DNA from: Bacteroidales bacterium
GTDB taxonomy: Bacteria > Bacteroidota > Bacteroidia > Bacteroidales > UBA932
Assembly: GCA_029007435.1 (NCBI GenBank)
Contig: JAQXHU010000037.1
Location: forward strand, 31,430-95,429
Length of the DNA: 64,000 bases
Direction of reading: 5' to 3'
Under the pieces are notes generated by a model, which was not told the DNA's origin, did not search any database, and saw only the letters and a program-made list of their open reading frames with translations. This document shows positions 44,527 to 53,851 of the stretch, piece by piece. The translations under genes and the position numbers were made by a program. Positions within the stretch are counted from its first letter, which is position 1. Each line of letters begins with the position of its first letter.

Positions 44527-47500
44527 TTATCCGTTTCTTTTCGACACCTTGTAGCGGACTCCGAGATCCTTGATATCGGCAATGAAATCCGCTGTCACAG
44601 CCACCTGGAATTTCTTGGAAAGGAACTCAATGCTGTACTGGGTCTTCGGGTCAACAAGGTAGATGGACAGAGGAATGCTGCCCTTGCTTTTCTTCACAAT
44701 ATTTATGAGCCTGCGCCGGAACTCAGGGTTCAGCATTGTGGTGTTCACCTCGATGGCGAAGCCTGACAGAACCTTGTCGGACAAGTTTCCAAGAAGGCTT
44801 ATCTTTTTGAGTTTGAATTTGTAAGGCACTGTGGCCGCCTTCTCTTTCTCCTCCGGTTTGACGTAATAGCTTTCCTTGATTTCACCCTCTATGAAAATGG
44901 AGGTGTGCTCGTTCAGGTAGCTCATATTGGCCTCGTAGTCCTTCCCGAAAAGGGTCATCTCGTGAACTCCGCTGAAATCCTCCAGCGTCATTTTCGCATA
45001 AGGCTTTCCGGACATCGAAGTCTTTGTCTCAATGCCGGTTATGAATCCGGCCACGCTGGCTTTCTGAGGCTTGCGGGCCTTGTCGCATTCGGCCACCAGG
45101 CTGTCCAGGTCCGACAGGCCGCAGGTAGTGAAATTCTCTATCTCGAATTCGTACCTCTTCAGCGGGTGCTCGGAAAGGTACATCCCCACGATTTCCTTCT
45201 CCTTCTTCAGCAATTCAAGCATATCGAATTCCGCAGGGGCTGCCGGCGGTTCCGGTCTCTCGGCCTTCAGCTCCTCCACCTCTCCGAACAATGAGGAAGC
45301 GTCCTCCTCCGCATTTTTCTTCGTGATGGCCGCATAGTCAATAAGTTCGTCAATGAACTGTTCCCCGCTTTTGCCCGGCAGGAAATACTGGCAACGCTGG
45401 ATGCCGAAAGAATCGAACGCTCCTGCATAGACAAGCGACTCCATTGCCTTGCGGTTCACTATCCCGGACATTCTCTCGCTGAAGTCATAAATGTCCTTGA
45501 AAAGGCCGTGCTCCTCCCTGTCTTTCACAATGGCGTCCACGATATTGGCCCCGAACCCTTTCATACCGCCCATTCCGAAATGGATATCTCCATTCTTGTT
45601 CACGGTGAAGTTCGAGTCGCTCTCATTGATATCAGGGTTCAATACCTTGATTCTGTGGCGTTTGCAGTCGGCCATAATCTTCTTTATCTCATCCATCTTG
45701 GAGAGATTGCAGCTGAGGTTGGCCGCCTGGAACTCAGACGGGTAATGGCATTTGAGCCATCCGGTCTGGTAGCTCACCCAGGCATAGCAGGTGGCGTGCG
45801 ACTTGTTGAATGCATACTGGGCGAATTTCTCCCAGTCTTTCCATATCTTGTCAAGGACTTTCTCTGGATGGCCGTGGGCTATTCCTCCGGCCATAAATTT
45901 GTCCTTCAATGAGTTAAGAATGTCAATCTGCTTCTTTCCCATCGCCTTGCGGAGCTTGTCGGCCTCGCCTTTGGTGAATCCGGCGAGTTTCTGGGACAGA
46001 AGCATCACCTGCTCCTGATATACAGTGACTCCGTAAGTGTCCTTGAGATATTCCTCCATATCCGGGAGGTCGTATTCTATAGGCTCCTGGCCGAGTTTCC
46101 TGGCCACGAATGAAGGAATGTAGTCCATCGGGCCCGGCCGGTAGAGGGCGTTCATCGCGATAAGATCCTCGAACCTCTCCGGATGCAGTTTCTGGAGCCA
46201 GTTCATCATTCCCGGGGACTCGAATTGGAACACGCTGACGGTGTCGCCGCGTCCGTAAAGCTCGTAAGTCTCTTTGTCCGCGATGTCAATGGCCTCGATG
46301 TCGATGACCTCTCCGGAACGTTTCTTTATCAGGTCGAGGCAGGCGTGGATGATGGTCAACGTGTTGAGTCCCAGGAAGTCCATCTTCAACATTCCCACGT
46401 CCTCGATATAATGTCCGTCGTACTGGGAAGTCCATACATTCTGCCCGGTCTCCTTGTCCACCGACAGGCAGATAGGGATGTAGTCGGTGAGGTTTCCACG
46501 GCCGATGATAGTGGCACAGGCGTGCACTCCCACCTGCCTGATGCTTCCTTCCAGCTGGAGGGCGTATTTCAATACCTCCTTCACCAGGTCCGAACCGTTC
46601 TCAAGTTCGTTTTTCAGTTCCGGGACCAGCCTGTAGCAGTTGGCGAGATTGATTTTGACATCGGTCTCCTCTTTGCCGGACTGGAACCATTTCTTCACCT
46701 TTATCTTCTGCCCTTCATTCTCAGGGTCAGGAACTTCCACTTCTTTCTCAAACGCCTTGAATCCCGGCTTAAGCTGGTCCAGCTTCGGATTGAAAGGGTA
46801 TTCTTTCTCCTTCATCTCACTCAGCCTGTCAGGCACCATCTTGGTGAGCCTGTTGCTCTCGTCAATGCTGAGGTGGCTGATGCGTGCGACATCCTTGATG
46901 GCACTCTTCGCTGCCATTGTACCGAATGTGATGACCCTGGACACGTGGTCGGACGAATACTTCCGCTCGACATACTCGTGGGCCGCCGTCAGATTCTCGA
47001 AATCGACGTCTATATCAGGCATGCTGATTCGGTCCGGATTCAGGAACCGCTCGAACAGCAGCTGGTATTTTATAGGGTCCAGATTGGTGATTTTCAAGCA
47101 GTAAGCTACAACGGAACCGGCTGCCGAGCCACGACCCGGGCCTACCATATAGCCTTCAGCCCTGGATGCCGCGATGTAGTCCTGGACAATCAGGAAGTAG
47201 TCCGGGAATCCCATTCGGCATATTGTCTTGAGCTCGAAATCAATGCGTTCCGCCTGCTCTTCAGTCAATGTCTCGCCGTATCTCCAGTGGGCTCCTTTGT
47301 AAGTCAGGTGGCAGAGGAACGCCACGGACCGGCAGAATTCCTCTCCGCGCTCATTCCCGTTCTTGTCAGTGCGGCCGCAGTCGATGACATCCTTGTATTT
47401 TTCGAGCTGTGCGTCAATGTCGGCGAGGAAGTCCGGGTCAATGTCGAACTTTGGCAGTACGTGCCCCCTGTCGATGGAGTAGCTCTCAATCTTGTCGCAG

Positions 47501-48324
47501 ACCTCGAGGGTGTTCGAGATTACCTCCGGATGTCCGGGGAACAGGGCCGCCATCTCCTCCTCGCTCTTGAGAAACTCCTGCTGGGTGTAGCGGAGCCTGT
47601 TCGGATCGTCAATGAAAGAGTTGGTGGTCAGGCAGATAAGCCTGTCGTGCGTCGGACCGTCCTCTTTGCGCACGAAGTGCACGTCGTTGGTCGCGATGAC
47701 CTTCACACCGTGCTTCTCCGCCAGGTCGAACAGCACCTCGCAGTATTCTTTCTCCTTCTCATAGACTTCAAGAGACTGCCCCGGAACCTCAGTCTTGTGC
47801 AGCATCACCTCCAGATAGTAGTCGTCCTTGAAAAGCTTTTTGTGCCATTCGATTGCCTTCTCGGCTCCCTCGATGTCCCCGGCGAGAATGAATCTCGGAA
47901 TTTCCCCGGCCATACAGGCGGACGAGCAGATCAGATTCTCGTGATACTGCTCAATCACTTCGTGCGAAACCCTCGGCCTGTAGTACATACCCTCCAGATG
48001 TGCGGTGGACACGATTTTCATCAGATTCTTGTAGCCGGCGTAGTTCTTCGCCAGGAGAATAAGATGGTAATATCCTGCGTGCTCCTTGTCCTTGAGTTTG
48101 TGGTCAAATTTGGAAACGTATATCTCACAGCCGATTATGGGCTTCACTGATGGATGTTTCGCCGCATATTTGAAGAATTCCTTCACCCCGTACATATTGC
48201 CGTGGTCGGTGATGGCAAGCCCTGGCATACCGAGCTCCTCAGCCCGCTTGAACAGGTTGTCGATAGACGATTGGCCATCCAGGATTGAATACTGGGTATG
48301 TACGTGAAGATGTACGAAAGACAT
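44527..48324 (-). CDS. dnaE: DNA polymerase III alpha subunit DnaE
   Basis: The 1265-residue replicative polymerase of the DnaE1 type. A PHP domain opens the protein (FVHLHVHTQYSILDG; TDHGNMYG). The palm carries GPGRGSAAGSVVAYCL and the catalytic PDIDVDF near 435. The fingers include YQEQVMLLSQKLAGFTKGEAD. A helix-hairpin-helix, an OB fold (ASVAGFITGIETKTSMSGKPYAKMTLED) and a short C-terminal tail follow. It has its own promoter facing away from the next gene. Confidence 0.97.
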   Translation of the reverse strand: MSFVHLHVHTQYSILDGQSSIDNLFKRAEELGMPGLAITDHGNMYGVKEFFKYAAKHPSVKPIIGCEIYVSKFDHKLKDKEHAGYYHLILLAKNYAGYKNLMKIVSTAHLEGMYYRPRVSHEVIEQYHENLICSSACMAGEIPRFILAGDIEGAEKAIEWHKKLFKDDYYLEVMLHKTEVPGQSLEVYEKEKEYCEVLFDLAEKHGVKVIATNDVHFVRKEDGPTHDRLICLTTNSFIDDPNRLRYTQQEFLKSEEEMAALFPGHPEVISNTLEVCDKIESYSIDRGHVLPKFDIDPDFLADIDAQLEKYKDVIDCGRTDKNGNERGEEFCRSVAFLCHLTYKGAHWRYGETLTEEQAERIDFELKTICRMGFPDYFLIVQDYIAASRAEGYMVGPGRGSAAGSVVAYCLKITNLDPIKYQLLFERFLNPDRISMPDIDVDFENLTAAHEYVERKYSSDHVSRVITFGTMAAKSAIKDVARISHLSIDESNRLTKMVPDRLSEMKEKEYPFNPKLDQLKPGFKAFEKEVEVPDPENEGQKIKVKKWFQSGKEETDVKINLANCYRLVPELKNELENGSDLVKEVLKYALQLEGSIRQVGVHACATIIGRGNLTDYIPICLSVDKETGQNVWTSQYDGHYIEDVGMLKMDFLGLNTLTIIHACLDLIKKRSGEVIDIEAIDIADKETYELYGRGDTVSVFQFESPGMMNWLQKLHPERFEDLIAMNALYRPGPMDYIPSFVARKLGQEPIEYDLPDMEEYLKDTYGVTVYQEQVMLLSQKLAGFTKGEADKLRKAMGKKQIDILNSLKDKFMAGGIAHGHPEKVLDKIWKDWEKFAQYAFNKSHATCYAWVSYQTGWLKCHYPSEFQAANLSCNLSKMDEIKKIMADCKRHRIKVLNPDINESDSNFTVNKNGDIHFGMGGMKGFGANIVDAIVKDREEHGLFKDIYDFSERMSGIVNRKAMESLVYAGAFDSFGIQRCQYFLPGKSGEQFIDELIDYAAITKKNAEEDASSLFGEVEELKAERPEPPAAPAEFDMLELLKKEKEIVGMYLSEHPLKRYEFEIENFTTCGLSDLDSLVAECDKARKPQKASVAGFITGIETKTSMSGKPYAKMTLEDFSGVHEMTLFGKDYEANMSYLNEHTSIFIEGEIKESYYVKPEEKEKAATVPYKFKLKKISLLGNLSDKVLSGFAIEVNTTMLNPEFRRRLINIVKKSKGSIPLSIYLVDPKTQYSIEFLSKKFQVAVTADFIADIKDLGVRYKVSKRNG

Positions 48325-48386
48325 TGCGGTTCCTCCGGGCTTTAGTATGGAAATAATCTATACAATCGGGTTTTCGATTCAGATAA

Positions 48387-48418
48387 CAAAGATAATGTCT
48401 TTGCGCCATATTCTCAAA
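48387..48418 (-). promoter_or_regulatory. Promoter of dnaE
   Basis: On the minus strand TTTG, 20 bases, then TATCTTTG: exact boxes at ideal spacing. Transcription would begin near 48381, giving a leader of about 57 bases. Confidence 0.75.
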
Positions 48419-48468
48419 TCCGGTTTTCATATCTGTTGCCGTTTCACCTTCCGCCGTTGAGTGGCATA

Positions 48469-48499
48469 TTTGTCAAATTACAAAAAAATGCTAATTTTG
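48469..48499 (+). promoter_or_regulatory. Promoter of the unrecognised secreted-protein gene
   Basis: TTTG, 19 bases, then TAATTTTG. Both boxes match exactly; the start codon follows 28 bases after the -7 box. Confidence 0.72.
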
Positions 48500-48526
48500 A
48501 TGCATTGAAAATTTCAACCCGGGGAT

Positions 48527-49717
48527 ATGAGAAAGTCATTGATTTTTACCATTGTTTCGGCGGCAATGCTCCTGTCATTCCCGTCCGGCGTGTTTTCGCA
48601 GGAGTTTAAGGACAGACGTTTCAAGGAACTGATGGGCCCTGTAAAATCCTGCAAGGTTTATTACGACGGTAAACTGTCCGGTGAAAACAAGTATACCAAA
48701 GACGGGAAGTTCATCTTTCGGCGCAGTGAATTAGAGTATGACGAAAAGGGCTGGCCTGTAGCACTTTATGATACTGACTCCGGGGATTTGTTGTCCGCAT
48801 TGCTGTATGACATACCTCTTTCAAATTCCCGAAGCCTCTTGGCCACTTACAGTTATGACAGCTCTCATCTCAATGAAGTGGACTATGATGTATACTCCCG
48901 GGACACCACATACATAGAGCGCTATATCAACGGGGATGTCCGTTCGGTCAGGAAAGGCGGGGATATCTGGAAAAGGGAGTATAAAAAGTGGGACGGGAAA
49001 GGCAATTGGATTGAAGCTGTTGAAATACAATATTCTGATGGAGTTTGTGTCGGGGAGACCAAATTGACCCGCGAGATAGAGTATTGGGAATTCACGGATG
49101 AATACAGTGAACTTACGATCGAAGATATGATCAGCAGACCTTTCGGGACAATGCCCGAAATTCCGGGATACAAGAATATCTGGGATTACGATTATTATGA
49201 GATCAAGGATTTTATCCTGAAATGGAAAGACTGGAAAAAGCCTGATATACTGACGAATTATTTTTCCAACAGCTATGATCCGGATCTTCCGGGCAATCAC
49301 GCTTTCAATCACACATATCGCGGAATATATCCTGCCTGGATTGAAATTGATCCTGTTGAATCTGATATTTCCAAGGTCAAACGATGGATATACCGATTCG
49401 AGTTCGACAAGCTGGAGTATAATCCGAATAATTGGCGCTATAAGAAACGGGAATACATCCGGACTCAGAAGGAGGTGATTGAATTTGCTGAACAACTGAG
49501 ACTTGACCTGTCCCTGAATGCAGAACCGAAAGTCCGGATGTCCAAAAGCACGAATTCAGGAGCCTTCATCAACCAGAAAGACAGTAAATGCATATACTTG
49601 ATGACTGGATTCTCCAGCGAAAGAAATACCAAGTACATTTTAGAGGTGAGCAAGGACAACGGCATAGCCAAAAGGAAATACTGGACCGTGTACCTGGTAA
49701 TGAGCCGTCAGGATTAG
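48527..49717 (+). CDS. Unrecognised secreted protein
   Basis: A 396-residue protein I cannot place in a family. A signal peptide ends near residue 25 (FPSGVFSQ). The N-terminal half has repeated short beta units with Tyr/Asp/Gly pairs (CKVYYDGKLSGENKYTKDGKF; LEYDEKGWPVALYDTDSGD; YKKWDGKGNWIEAVEIQYSDG), like loose YD/RHS-type strands. The C-terminal half is Trp/Tyr- and Lys-rich (DYDYYEIKDFILKWKDWKKPD) and includes a possible helical region. It has a strong own promoter diverging from dnaE and ends 38 bases before a convergent gene. Confidence 0.65.
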   Translation: MRKSLIFTIVSAAMLLSFPSGVFSQEFKDRRFKELMGPVKSCKVYYDGKLSGENKYTKDGKFIFRRSELEYDEKGWPVALYDTDSGDLLSALLYDIPLSNSRSLLATYSYDSSHLNEVDYDVYSRDTTYIERYINGDVRSVRKGGDIWKREYKKWDGKGNWIEAVEIQYSDGVCVGETKLTREIEYWEFTDEYSELTIEDMISRPFGTMPEIPGYKNIWDYDYYEIKDFILKWKDWKKPDILTNYFSNSYDPDLPGNHAFNHTYRGIYPAWIEIDPVESDISKVKRWIYRFEFDKLEYNPNNWRYKKREYIRTQKEVIEFAEQLRLDLSLNAEPKVRMSKSTNSGAFINQKDSKCIYLMTGFSSERNTKYILEVSKDNGIAKRKYWTVYLVMSRQD

Positions 49718-49755
49718 TCTTCCGACGGGCAGCATTACTCTCAGCCGGGCTGAGT

Positions 49756-50883
49756 TCAAGGCCTGAGGACAAATCTCTCACTGACCCTTGTGGCGTCTCC
49801 TGCATAGAAATCCACAATGACCCTGCGGCCGCTGACCGTCATTTTGTAGGAGCCGGCTGAATTTGAATTGACATATCTTTTCAGGCCGGGACGGTATTCC
49901 TCGAAAAGGGCGCTTTCGTCTTTCACCGGAGAACCGTCGGGCATAGTTTTCTTCGCCATCCGGAATTTGCCGTACTCCCCGGCCCCCTCGGCCTTGACGG
50001 TATATATGCCGTACTCCTCCTTCGACCATACGCTGTTCATTGTCATCTGGGTGATGCGCCCGCCATCTCCGTACCAGTCCGCCAGCTCGGTGCTGTGGGT
50101 GTGGCCGCAGAGACAGATGACATTGCGCCGGGCGAAAAGTTCCCGGAAATGCCGTCTTGCGTCGGTGTGCTTCTGGCTCTCCGCTCCGTGGAAGAACCAT
50201 CTGCAACTGCCTCCGTCGAACGGGAGAAGCGGCCCGTGGATAACTATGAATGTGTTCCGCGCCCCTTCTGTCTCTTCCAGAAGTTTCTCGATCTCGGCGT
50301 CGTCCGGCCTGTTGAAATCAATGACGATGTAAGCGTCGTCTCCGATATTGAAAGAAAATGTGGTCTTGGAAATCTCTTTGCCCAGTTCGGACGACATTCT
50401 TGCCGGCATATACTCTTTGTAGGCGTTTTCCGCTCCTGTTCCCCTGATGTCGTGGTTCCCGACCACTGTCACAAACGGCAGCCCGCAAAGTTCGCTCTTG
50501 AACCTGTCCATCACGTCGGCGAGCATCTTCTTGTGTACCAGTGGATTGCCGCAGTCTCCCTGGATGAGGTCTCCCATCTGGAGCACCATCCGGGTGTCAT
50601 CGTCAATGAGGCAGGCCGCACGTTTCAGAAGTTTCGGGCAACGCTCTCTCCACATTTCCCCGTTTCGCGCAAATTCTTCCCTCTGTACCCTGTTGAGCCA
50701 TTCCACAGGCTCGTTATAATCTGAATGATAAATGCTTGCCGGCTCTGTGTCGAAATGCGTGTCGCCAAGTATAACCACTGAATACTTCTTGTCACGGGCC
50801 TTTCCTTCTGTCAGGAAAGCTCCTCCGAATGCCAGCCCGGCGATTGAGGCGGCCGATGTTGCCAAAAATTCTCTGCGTTTCAT
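49756..50883 (-). CDS. Exported calcineurin-like metallophosphoesterase
   Basis: A 375-residue protein with a Tat-type signal (KRREFLATSAASIAGLAFGG), implying export after folding with metals. Metallophosphatase motifs are in order: GDTHFD (D-x-H, near 40), GDLIQGD (near 104), GNHD (near 142), VIHGP and CGHTHS (near 258). Together they bind two metal ions for phosphoester hydrolysis. The substrate is unknown. A minus-strand TAAGTTTG at 50924-50931 is a possible -7 element. Confidence 0.88.
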   Translation of the reverse strand: MKRREFLATSAASIAGLAFGGAFLTEGKARDKKYSVVILGDTHFDTEPASIYHSDYNEPVEWLNRVQREEFARNGEMWRERCPKLLKRAACLIDDDTRMVLQMGDLIQGDCGNPLVHKKMLADVMDRFKSELCGLPFVTVVGNHDIRGTGAENAYKEYMPARMSSELGKEISKTTFSFNIGDDAYIVIDFNRPDDAEIEKLLEETEGARNTFIVIHGPLLPFDGGSCRWFFHGAESQKHTDARRHFRELFARRNVICLCGHTHSTELADWYGDGGRITQMTMNSVWSKEEYGIYTVKAEGAGEYGKFRMAKKTMPDGSPVKDESALFEEYRPGLKRYVNSNSAGSYKMTVSGRRVIVDFYAGDATRVSERFVLRP

Positions 50884-50977
50884 ATTGTCAGTCAGATATT
50901 GTTTTCTAAATGTCCCTAAAATACAAACTTAATCAAAATACCTTGTTTTAGGGATGATAATTACTAAAAAATTTATT

Positions 50978-50985
50978 TAGATTTG
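50978..50985 (+). promoter_or_regulatory. Candidate -7 element of the TonB-dependent receptor operon
   Basis: TAGATTTG (TAnnTTTG) lies 26 bases before the receptor ATG. No exact -33 box is seen, which would suit an activator-dependent promoter. Confidence 0.5.
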
Positions 50986-51011
50986 CAACAGACGAATAAA
51001 CGAACTGAAAT

Positions 51012-53846
51012 ATGAGAAGATACATCTTTACTATAACAGCCATTCTATTGTTCTTCTCATTTATTTGTGAAGCCCAGAAGTCCCGCTCCGGATTCATCAT
51101 ATCCGGCAAGACAGTGGATGCTGCGACAGGCGAGGAAATAGCAGGAGTCGCGGTGAATCTCGAAGATACCGGAATCTGGACTACAACTGATGAGAAAGGG
51201 CGTTTCATTCTGACTGACATTGCTCCGGGAACATATTCCCTGGACTTCTCCTGCTTGGGATATGTTGACAGGAAGTTGGAATTCACCATTCGCAAAGATA
51301 TTTCTGAACTTGTCATCAAGTTGTCTCTCAATACATTGGCGCTGAATGGAGTGGTGGTTACGGCCGAACTGGACAGAGACGGGATGAACACTTCCACCAA
51401 ATTCGGCAGCAACGCTCTCGAACATCTCCAGATGAGCAATGTGACCGACATAGCGGCCCTGCTTCCCGGAGGCAGGACTGTCAATCCGGATCTCACCGCT
51501 GACAAAAGGGTTTCTGTCAGGAGCGGAGGACTGGCCTACGGCAACGCTTCTTTCGGAACGGCGCTTGAAGTGGACGGCATCAGGGTCGGGAACAACGCTT
51601 CTTTCGGCGAGATGAACGGCTACGGAACGAGGAATATCTCGACTGAGAATGTCCAGTCCATTGAAGTGATAACGGGAGTGCCTTCCGCCGAGTACGGAGA
51701 TTTGAACAGCGGAATAGTACGCATCAACACCAAGAAGGGCCGTACTCCGCTGAATGTCACCTTTTCGGTGAATCCGCGCACATACCAGGCATCGGCATCG
51801 AAAGGAATTGACCTTCAGAACAACAGTGGAGTGCTGAATCTCAGTGCCGAGTGGACCCGGGCCACTCAGAGACTGTCTTCCCCATACACATCTTATTCGC
51901 GCCGCGGCTTCTCCGCCTCCTACAGCAATACTTTCCGCAAAGTGCTTAAATTCGAGGCAGGATTCACCGGCAATATCGGAGGAATGAATGCCAAAAACGA
52001 CCCGGACGCATATCAGGGCACCTGGTCAAAAGGAAGGGACAATGTCTTCAGGGGCAACACCTCCCTGACCTGGCTTCTCCAGAAATCCTGGATTACCAAT
52101 CTGAAGTTCGACGCGTCGGTGAACTTCAATGACAATATCTCCACCGAAAGGCTCTATTCCTCATCAGCTTCGATGCTTCCTGCTGCCCATTCCGAGCAGG
52201 AGGGATATTACCTGGCGGACAGGCTGCCTATGACCTATTTCGCTGACAGGGTGGTGGATTCGAAAGAACTCGACTATGCCGCGTCATTGAAATACGAATG
52301 GTTCCGCAAGAACGGAGGACGGCTCAGCAAACTGAAGGCCGGAGTGCAGTGGAAAGCCAATGGCAATGTGGGCGAAGGGGAGTATTACAAAGACCCTTCT
52401 CTCGCTGCAAACGGCTATCGTCCAAGGTCTTACAGTCAGTATCCGTTTATGCACAACCTCGCTGTCTATGCTGAGGAAGACTACACTCTTCCGATAGGAA
52501 AGACAAAACTGGAACTTGCTGCGGGACTCAGGCTTGAGAATCTTTTCGTGAAAAACACCAAGTACGAAAATGTCAGCAGCCTGTCCCCGAGATTCAATTT
52601 CAAATGGAAAATCTCTGACGGCTTCTCTTTCCGCGGCGGATGGGGCGTTAGCGAGAAACTTCCGTCATTCTACATCTTGTACCCGGTCCAGAAATACAGG
52701 GACATCCAGACATTCGGTTTCTCCCACGGGGATATGGCCTCGTATGTATATTATACCCAGCCATATAAGATGCTTTACAACGAGAATCTTAAATGGCAGA
52801 GAAGCAGCAATTCCGAGTTTGGAATTGACGCCTGGTTCCTCGGGGCTGCAGTGTCTCTCGTAGGCTTCTACAACAAGACGGCCAACCCGTACACTTACCA
52901 GAGCATCTATACTCCGTTCTCCTACAATATTATGTCCATTCCGGAAGGGTTCGAGATGCCGGAAAATCCGCAGATACGGGTTGACAGCCAGACCGGACAG
53001 GTCTATATGAGAGCCACCGGCGAAGAATTCTGGACTCCGATGGAAACGAAAGTCACTGACTACACGTTCTGTGACTCCCAGCTGCCTTCGAACGGGGCGG
53101 ACATACACAGGGCCGGAGTCGAACTGACTGTGGATTTCCCTGAAATAGCTCCGATTCTGACCAAATTCAGGCTTGACGCAAATTATGCATTCACGAGATA
53201 TGTGGACAACACCCTGACCAGTTACTACAAAACGGGATGGTCGCATACTGAATTGAAAGACAGATCGTACCAATATGTGGGTATCTATGCTTCAGTAGGC
53301 AACGCCCCGACCATCTGGAACGGGAAAGTGTCCCATTCGCTGGATGCCAACCTCACCGCCGTCACGCATATCCCGCAGGCCAGAATCGTGATTACGTGTA
53401 GACTGGAAATGTCTGTGTTCCAGCGTTTCCACAATCTTTCTGAATATAACGGAAGCGAATATGCCTACTGTGTCCAGCCTGACGGCACCGAAATTCCGGG
53501 GAAGAGCATTTATTCCGGCACCAGCTATACCGCCATCAGACCGGTGAAATATATTGACGAGACAGGTGCGGTGAGGGATTTCACTGATGCCGAGGCGGCA
53601 AATCCTGCTTTCGCGAATCTCATTCTCCGTTCCGGAAATGCCTACACTTTCGCCAAAGACGGCTACGGCTCGTACTTGTCCGCCAATCTGAGTGTTACCA
53701 AAGAAATCGGTGATCACGTGTCCATCTCATTCTATGCCAATAATTTCACCAACTCCAGGATGAGCGTGAAATCCAGGGCGACCGGAGTGAGCGCCATCTT
53801 CACTCCTACATTCTACTATGGTCTTACCTGCAGATTGAAATTCTGA
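51012..53846 (+). CDS. TonB-dependent outer membrane receptor with CarboxypepD-like N-domain
   Basis: A 944-residue receptor of the SusC-like kind. After the signal peptide (about 1-22, ending CEAQ) comes a carboxypeptidase-regulatory-like domain (about 28-115), then the plug (about 120-245, SVRSGGLAYGNASFG; VQSIEVITGVPSAEYGDLNSGIVRINTKKG) and a 22-strand barrel ending in Phe (GLTCRLKF). No SusD-like partner follows; a DUF4876-like lipoprotein begins 6 bases after the stop. It should import something across the outer membrane with TonB energy; the substrate is unknown. It is the first gene of a four-gene operon. Confidence 0.93.
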   Translation: MRRYIFTITAILLFFSFICEAQKSRSGFIISGKTVDAATGEEIAGVAVNLEDTGIWTTTDEKGRFILTDIAPGTYSLDFSCLGYVDRKLEFTIRKDISELVIKLSLNTLALNGVVVTAELDRDGMNTSTKFGSNALEHLQMSNVTDIAALLPGGRTVNPDLTADKRVSVRSGGLAYGNASFGTALEVDGIRVGNNASFGEMNGYGTRNISTENVQSIEVITGVPSAEYGDLNSGIVRINTKKGRTPLNVTFSVNPRTYQASASKGIDLQNNSGVLNLSAEWTRATQRLSSPYTSYSRRGFSASYSNTFRKVLKFEAGFTGNIGGMNAKNDPDAYQGTWSKGRDNVFRGNTSLTWLLQKSWITNLKFDASVNFNDNISTERLYSSSASMLPAAHSEQEGYYLADRLPMTYFADRVVDSKELDYAASLKYEWFRKNGGRLSKLKAGVQWKANGNVGEGEYYKDPSLAANGYRPRSYSQYPFMHNLAVYAEEDYTLPIGKTKLELAAGLRLENLFVKNTKYENVSSLSPRFNFKWKISDGFSFRGGWGVSEKLPSFYILYPVQKYRDIQTFGFSHGDMASYVYYTQPYKMLYNENLKWQRSSNSEFGIDAWFLGAAVSLVGFYNKTANPYTYQSIYTPFSYNIMSIPEGFEMPENPQIRVDSQTGQVYMRATGEEFWTPMETKVTDYTFCDSQLPSNGADIHRAGVELTVDFPEIAPILTKFRLDANYAFTRYVDNTLTSYYKTGWSHTELKDRSYQYVGIYASVGNAPTIWNGKVSHSLDANLTAVTHIPQARIVITCRLEMSVFQRFHNLSEYNGSEYAYCVQPDGTEIPGKSIYSGTSYTAIRPVKYIDETGAVRDFTDAEAANPAFANLILRSGNAYTFAKDGYGSYLSANLSVTKEIGDHVSISFYANNFTNSRMSVKSRATGVSAIFTPTFYYGLTCRLKF

Positions 53847-53851
53847 AGATT

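Noticed and set aside
46183..48150. Long plus-strand open frame of 655 codons
   Set aside because: It is the antisense shadow of dnaE, produced by codon bias; it has no domain, and the dnaE motifs are unambiguous.
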